Of a stretch of 64,000 nt of DNA, positions 61,373-64,000 are shown in pieces. Each line of letters starts with the position of its first letter. Positions within the stretch are counted from its first letter, which is position 1. The position numbers were made by a program, and so were the translations under genes. The notes under the pieces were generated by a model, which was not told the DNA's origin, did not search any database, and saw only the letters and a program-made list of their open reading frames with translations. Location of the stretch: the NCBI RefSeq assembly GCF_016806065.1, contig NZ_CP032405.1:752001-816000 (forward strand), written 5' to 3'. The stretch comes from Rhizobium rosettiformans (lineage in GTDB: Bacteria > Pseudomonadota > Alphaproteobacteria > Rhizobiales > Rhizobiaceae).

Positions 61373-62641
61373 TTACTGGATCTGAGTGGCGGCCTGGCTT
61401 TCGATCGCCTTCAGGACGTCATCCACGGGCGTGCCTTTCAGCAGTGCCGGGAAGTTCGCCGTGACGGCCGTATCGAGCTCGTTGGTGAAGATGCCGTAAT
61501 TCACAGCCGGCACCTGCTCGAGCCAGTCCGCGAAATTCTGCCAAACCGTCTGACCGCTGAAGAAATCGTCCGGCTTCTGATAGGCCTCACCAGTGCGGGC
61601 GGCGAGCAACGAACCGACGGCGCCTCGCTCGGTCAGGATCTTCTGATAGAAGTCGAGATCCTTGGCATAGACCTCATTGAGGAAGTCGATCGCCTCATCC
61701 TTCTCGGCGGACGCTTCCAGCACATACCAGCTTGAACCACCGAGGTTCGATGCAGCCGTCGCACCCTCGATGTTGAGTTTCGGAATGGCGGTCAGCGCCC
61801 ATTTTCCGGCCTGGTCAGCCTGCGATTTGACGGTACCGGTGATCCACACGCCCATCAGGACAGATGCGACATCGCCCGACGTGAGCGCACTGATGCCGTC
61901 ATTCCAGCCGCTGGTCGGTTTGGCCACACCTTCGTTGACAATGCGGGCCTGGGTTTCAAGTGCGGCCTTCAGCGCGGCGTTACCCGTGATGTTGAGACTG
62001 CCATCCTCGTTGAAATACCACTGGCCGCCGGACTGCATCATGATGCGGATCAGGCCGCCGTCATTGCTGTCGAGCGCCATCATCTCGTGGCCGGTCTTGG
62101 CCTTCACGTCCTTGCCGATTTCGATAAAGCGGTCCCAGGTCAGGTTCTCCATATCGGAGGCCTTGTAGCCAGCCTGTTCGAGATAGTCCGTGCGGTAATA
62201 AAGCCCGGTGACGCCGGAATCGAAGGGAACGCCATAGACCTCGCCCTCGAGCGTCATCAGGTCGACCTTGTATTTGGCAAAGCCGGAATAGTCGATCTTG
62301 TCGGTCAGCGCGGCAAAGGAGCCCGGGAAGGACTGGAGATACTTCTGCGCGCCGTAATCCTCAATGAGCACGATGTCCGGCAGCGTGTCGGTCATGCCGG
62401 AGGCGAGCCCCGTTTGCAGCTTCTGCTCAACATCGGCCTTGGCGAAGTCGACGATGTTGAAGGTCGTGTCGGGGTTCTTAGCAGTATAACGCGCCGCCGC
62501 TTCCTTCATGATCGCAACGTTGAAGTTCGGGTCCCAGCACCAGATGGTGACTTCACCGGCAAAGGCGGCGGTGCTGCAGAGAAGTGCGGCGCCAGCAACG
62601 GTGGCCGAAATCGAGCGCTTGAACGCGCGAGAATAATCCAT
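61373..62641 (-). CDS. Carbohydrate ABC transporter substrate-binding protein
   Basis: 422 aa, CUT1/SBP_bac_1 family. The signal peptide (MDYSRAFKRSISATVAGAAL, cleavage near AFA at about 32) is followed by EVTIWCWDPNFNVAIMKEAA. The hinge region GVPFDSGVTGLYYRTDYLEQ and a tryptophan-rich sugar site (WYFNEDG, WNDGISAL, SSWYVLEASAE) are typical of beta-oligosaccharide binding proteins. ATG 62641 follows TGGGAGGAAGAC; a longer frame was rejected. First gene of the five- or six-gene operon. A candidate LacI operator lies about 90 bases upstream. Confidence 0.93.
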   Translation of the reverse strand: MDYSRAFKRSISATVAGAALLCSTAAFAGEVTIWCWDPNFNVAIMKEAAARYTAKNPDTTFNIVDFAKADVEQKLQTGLASGMTDTLPDIVLIEDYGAQKYLQSFPGSFAALTDKIDYSGFAKYKVDLMTLEGEVYGVPFDSGVTGLYYRTDYLEQAGYKASDMENLTWDRFIEIGKDVKAKTGHEMMALDSNDGGLIRIMMQSGGQWYFNEDGSLNITGNAALKAALETQARIVNEGVAKPTSGWNDGISALTSGDVASVLMGVWITGTVKSQADQAGKWALTAIPKLNIEGATAASNLGGSSWYVLEASAEKDEAIDFLNEVYAKDLDFYQKILTERGAVGSLLAARTGEAYQKPDDFFSGQTVWQNFADWLEQVPAVNYGIFTNELDTAVTANFPALLKGTPVDDVLKAIESQAATQIQ

Positions 62642-62725
62642 GTCTTCCTCCCAAGATCTCGTTGAACGCGGCAGCTCCATCCCCTGCCTGACGGTCACTA
62701 TTCCTGAAAATCGGGAGACAGCCAA

Positions 62726-62739
62726 GAAAATTTTTACTA
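62726..62739. promoter_or_regulatory. Candidate LacI-type operator before the sugar operon
   Basis: GAAAATTTTTACTA lies about 85 bases upstream of the binding-protein gene in an AT-rich stretch. It matches the site before the LacI gene (63917-63930) at 13 of 14 positions. A partly overlapping ACTAAATATTTTGT follows. Confidence 0.6.
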
Positions 62740-62794
62740 AATATTTTGTGCGCTGCGGTAAGTCACGAGGATCTCACAACCTTTCCACGAAGAC

Positions 62795-63865
62795 TTAAGT
62801 GCGCACAGGCCTTCTCGCACTGCCACGCCAGACCATTTCGGTCGGCAGGGTGACATGCTTGGAATAGTCGCGCCCGTTCAGCCGCTCGACCAGGAGATCT
62901 ACGGCCACTTCGCCGATCAACTCGCCGGGAATGCGCATGGTCGAAAGCGGCGGGTTGAGAAATTGCGCCACAGGAATGTCGTTGAAGGCCACCACCGCGA
63001 CATCATCAGGAATTGAAAGCCCCGCCTCCTGGATGGCCCTGTAGGTACCGATCGCCATATTGTCGTTCGCCGCAACGATGGCATCGGGGGGCGTATCGAG
63101 TGCCAGCAGCGATTTCGCCTGCTGGTAACCGGTCTCAAGCCGGAGGTTCTGGCCGAAGCGCTCGCTTTGCCCAAGCGCCATGAGCTCGGGCTGGTAGCTC
63201 CCGCGCGCCTCGTGCCATTCGATGAAGGCCTTGCAGCGCTGCTCTCCATGCATCAGCGCATCATTGTCCATTAGCTCGTAGCCGCCGACAAAGCCGATCC
63301 GGCGGTAGCCAGCCTGCTCCAGACTGTCGAGGATAGTGGTCGTCGCCTCGCCCAGATCGGCGCGGACACAATCGAATTGCGGCATGCGTGGATTGAAATC
63401 AGCCATGATCAGATGCGGACAGACCTTGGCCATCGCCTCGATCTCGGCTCTGGGATGATGCCCGACCACGATCGTCGCGGAAATGCCCGTCAACATCGCA
63501 AGATCGACGGGCACATCGGGATTGAACACCCTTGCGATCTCGATCTTGTACTCGCGGCAGCGGGCCTCGATGCCAAGCCGCACGCCGACATAATAGGGAT
63601 CGACCAGCTCCTCCTGCGGCGCCAGGAAGTGGACGATGGCGACATGCGCCGACACATCCGCATGGCTGGCCATCGGAATGTTGAGCGGAGGAAGCAGGGC
63701 ATTCTTGCGCGCGCGTGGCGTCGCATAGTTCAGCGCTTCGGCCGTTTCGATGATCGCCTGCCGCTTTGCCTCGGAGACCGACAGCGTCTGGTCGTAGTTC
63801 AAGACACGGGAGACGGTCCCCGACGAAACGCCGACGGCCTTCGCGATTTCCTTGATCGTCACCAC
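62795..63865 (-). CDS. LacI family transcriptional regulator
   Basis: 356 aa. N-terminal LacI helix-turn-helix (VTIKEIAKAVGVSSGTVSRV, then LNYDQTLSV) and a periplasmic-binding-protein-like sensor domain with DAIVAANDNMAIGTYRAIQE and DVAVVAFNDIPVAQFLNPPL. The start is GTG at 63865 or 63862; a longer GTG start at 63886 would add seven residues. It is located just upstream of the sugar operon in the same direction and probably represses it until the oligosaccharide is present. A matching operator lies before both. Confidence 0.92.
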   Translation of the reverse strand: MVTIKEIAKAVGVSSGTVSRVLNYDQTLSVSEAKRQAIIETAEALNYATPRARKNALLPPLNIPMASHADVSAHVAIVHFLAPQEELVDPYYVGVRLGIEARCREYKIEIARVFNPDVPVDLAMLTGISATIVVGHHPRAEIEAMAKVCPHLIMADFNPRMPQFDCVRADLGEATTTILDSLEQAGYRRIGFVGGYELMDNDALMHGEQRCKAFIEWHEARGSYQPELMALGQSERFGQNLRLETGYQQAKSLLALDTPPDAIVAANDNMAIGTYRAIQEAGLSIPDDVAVVAFNDIPVAQFLNPPLSTMRIPGELIGEVAVDLLVERLNGRDYSKHVTLPTEMVWRGSARRPVRT

Positions 63866-63916
63866 GGCGGCCTGTCCCTCCTCCACCTCTTTCCCAAGGA
63901 AACTGGTAAACCTCAG

Positions 63917-63930
63917 GAAAATATTTACTA
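63917..63930. promoter_or_regulatory. Candidate LacI-type operator before the regulator gene
   Basis: GAAAATATTTACTA, partly palindromic around AAATATTT, about 50 bases upstream of the regulator start. Near-identical to the site at 62726-62739, which suggests autoregulation. Confidence 0.6.
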
Positions 63931-64000
63931 GGCCACTGCGGAGATCGATACAAGCACTTCCTTGAAGACGGACCGGACCGATGCAGAGCGCCGTCCTGAC

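Noticed and set aside
1..64000. tRNA or rRNA genes, CRISPR arrays, phage or transposase genes, replication origin
   Set aside because: None was recognised on either strand on reading the intergenic regions and the coding sequences.

Overview
The window is GC-rich, densely coded alphaproteobacterial chromosome, most likely from the family Rhizobiaceae. The evidence is gene content and synteny: a rhizobial-type rhamnose locus (rhaRSTPQUK with rhaD and rhaI nearby), an ExoD protein, a BA14K protein, HWE/HisKA_2 histidine kinases, GGAAC-N17-GTT promoters typical of the alphaproteobacterial general stress sigma factor (EcfG/RpoE2), and a rhizobial palindromic intergenic repeat. No rRNA, tRNA, CRISPR array, insertion sequence or phage gene was seen. 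The character is that of a soil or plant-associated heterotroph with many solute uptake systems.

Layout. 1-9 kb: the end of an alpha-2-macroglobulin gene and pbpC, a secreted small protein, OsmC, a frameshifted DUF1810 gene, a DUF475/TerC-like membrane protein, two divergent stress-promoter small genes (one frame-disrupted), exoD, an ECF sigma/anti-sigma pair and a BI-1 protein. 9-20 kb: L-rhamnose uptake and catabolism (rhaI, rhaD, rhaR, rhaSTPQ, rhaU, rhaK), with a Pmp3-like gene lying between rhaI and rhaD. 20.5-31.8 kb: a sugar-acid locus with an EamA transporter, a TRAP transporter (dctPMQ), a XylX-like FAH dehydratase, an FCD-type GntR regulator, an FAD-linked oxidase, a DenD-like dehydrogenase, a 3-hydroxyisobutyrate-dehydrogenase-family protein and a XylD-type pentonate dehydratase. 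Copies of a TTGTCAGACAA-like operator precede all of its transcription units, including the EamA gene.

31.8-36.5 kb: a BA14K protein, then a LovK/LovR-like blue-light histidine kinase and single-domain receiver with a perfect-match stress promoter, and a separate three-PAS HWE kinase. 36.6-39.6 kb: a tripartite tricarboxylate transporter (tctCBA). 39.8-46.4 kb: a five-gene unit of DUF4212, a Na+/solute symporter, a cNMP/CBS/DUF294 protein, a membrane protein, and a membrane-anchored sensor-like protein fused to a DEDDh exonuclease. This last unit is the strongest candidate for an incompletely described signalling system.

46.7-56 kb: a DCC protein, then a creatininase-family gene and a LysR-flanked operon with a Thi5-like ABC transporter, a cytosine-deaminase-like amidohydrolase, an FAD oxidase, a flavodoxin-fold oxidoreductase and RidA. 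A shared GCATC-N16-GATGCTTTTC element links the creatininase to the ABC operon. 56-64 kb: a beta-galactoside-type uptake and hydrolysis operon (binding protein, two permeases, GH2 enzyme, UgpC/MalK ATPase) next to a LacI regulator, with matching candidate operators before both.
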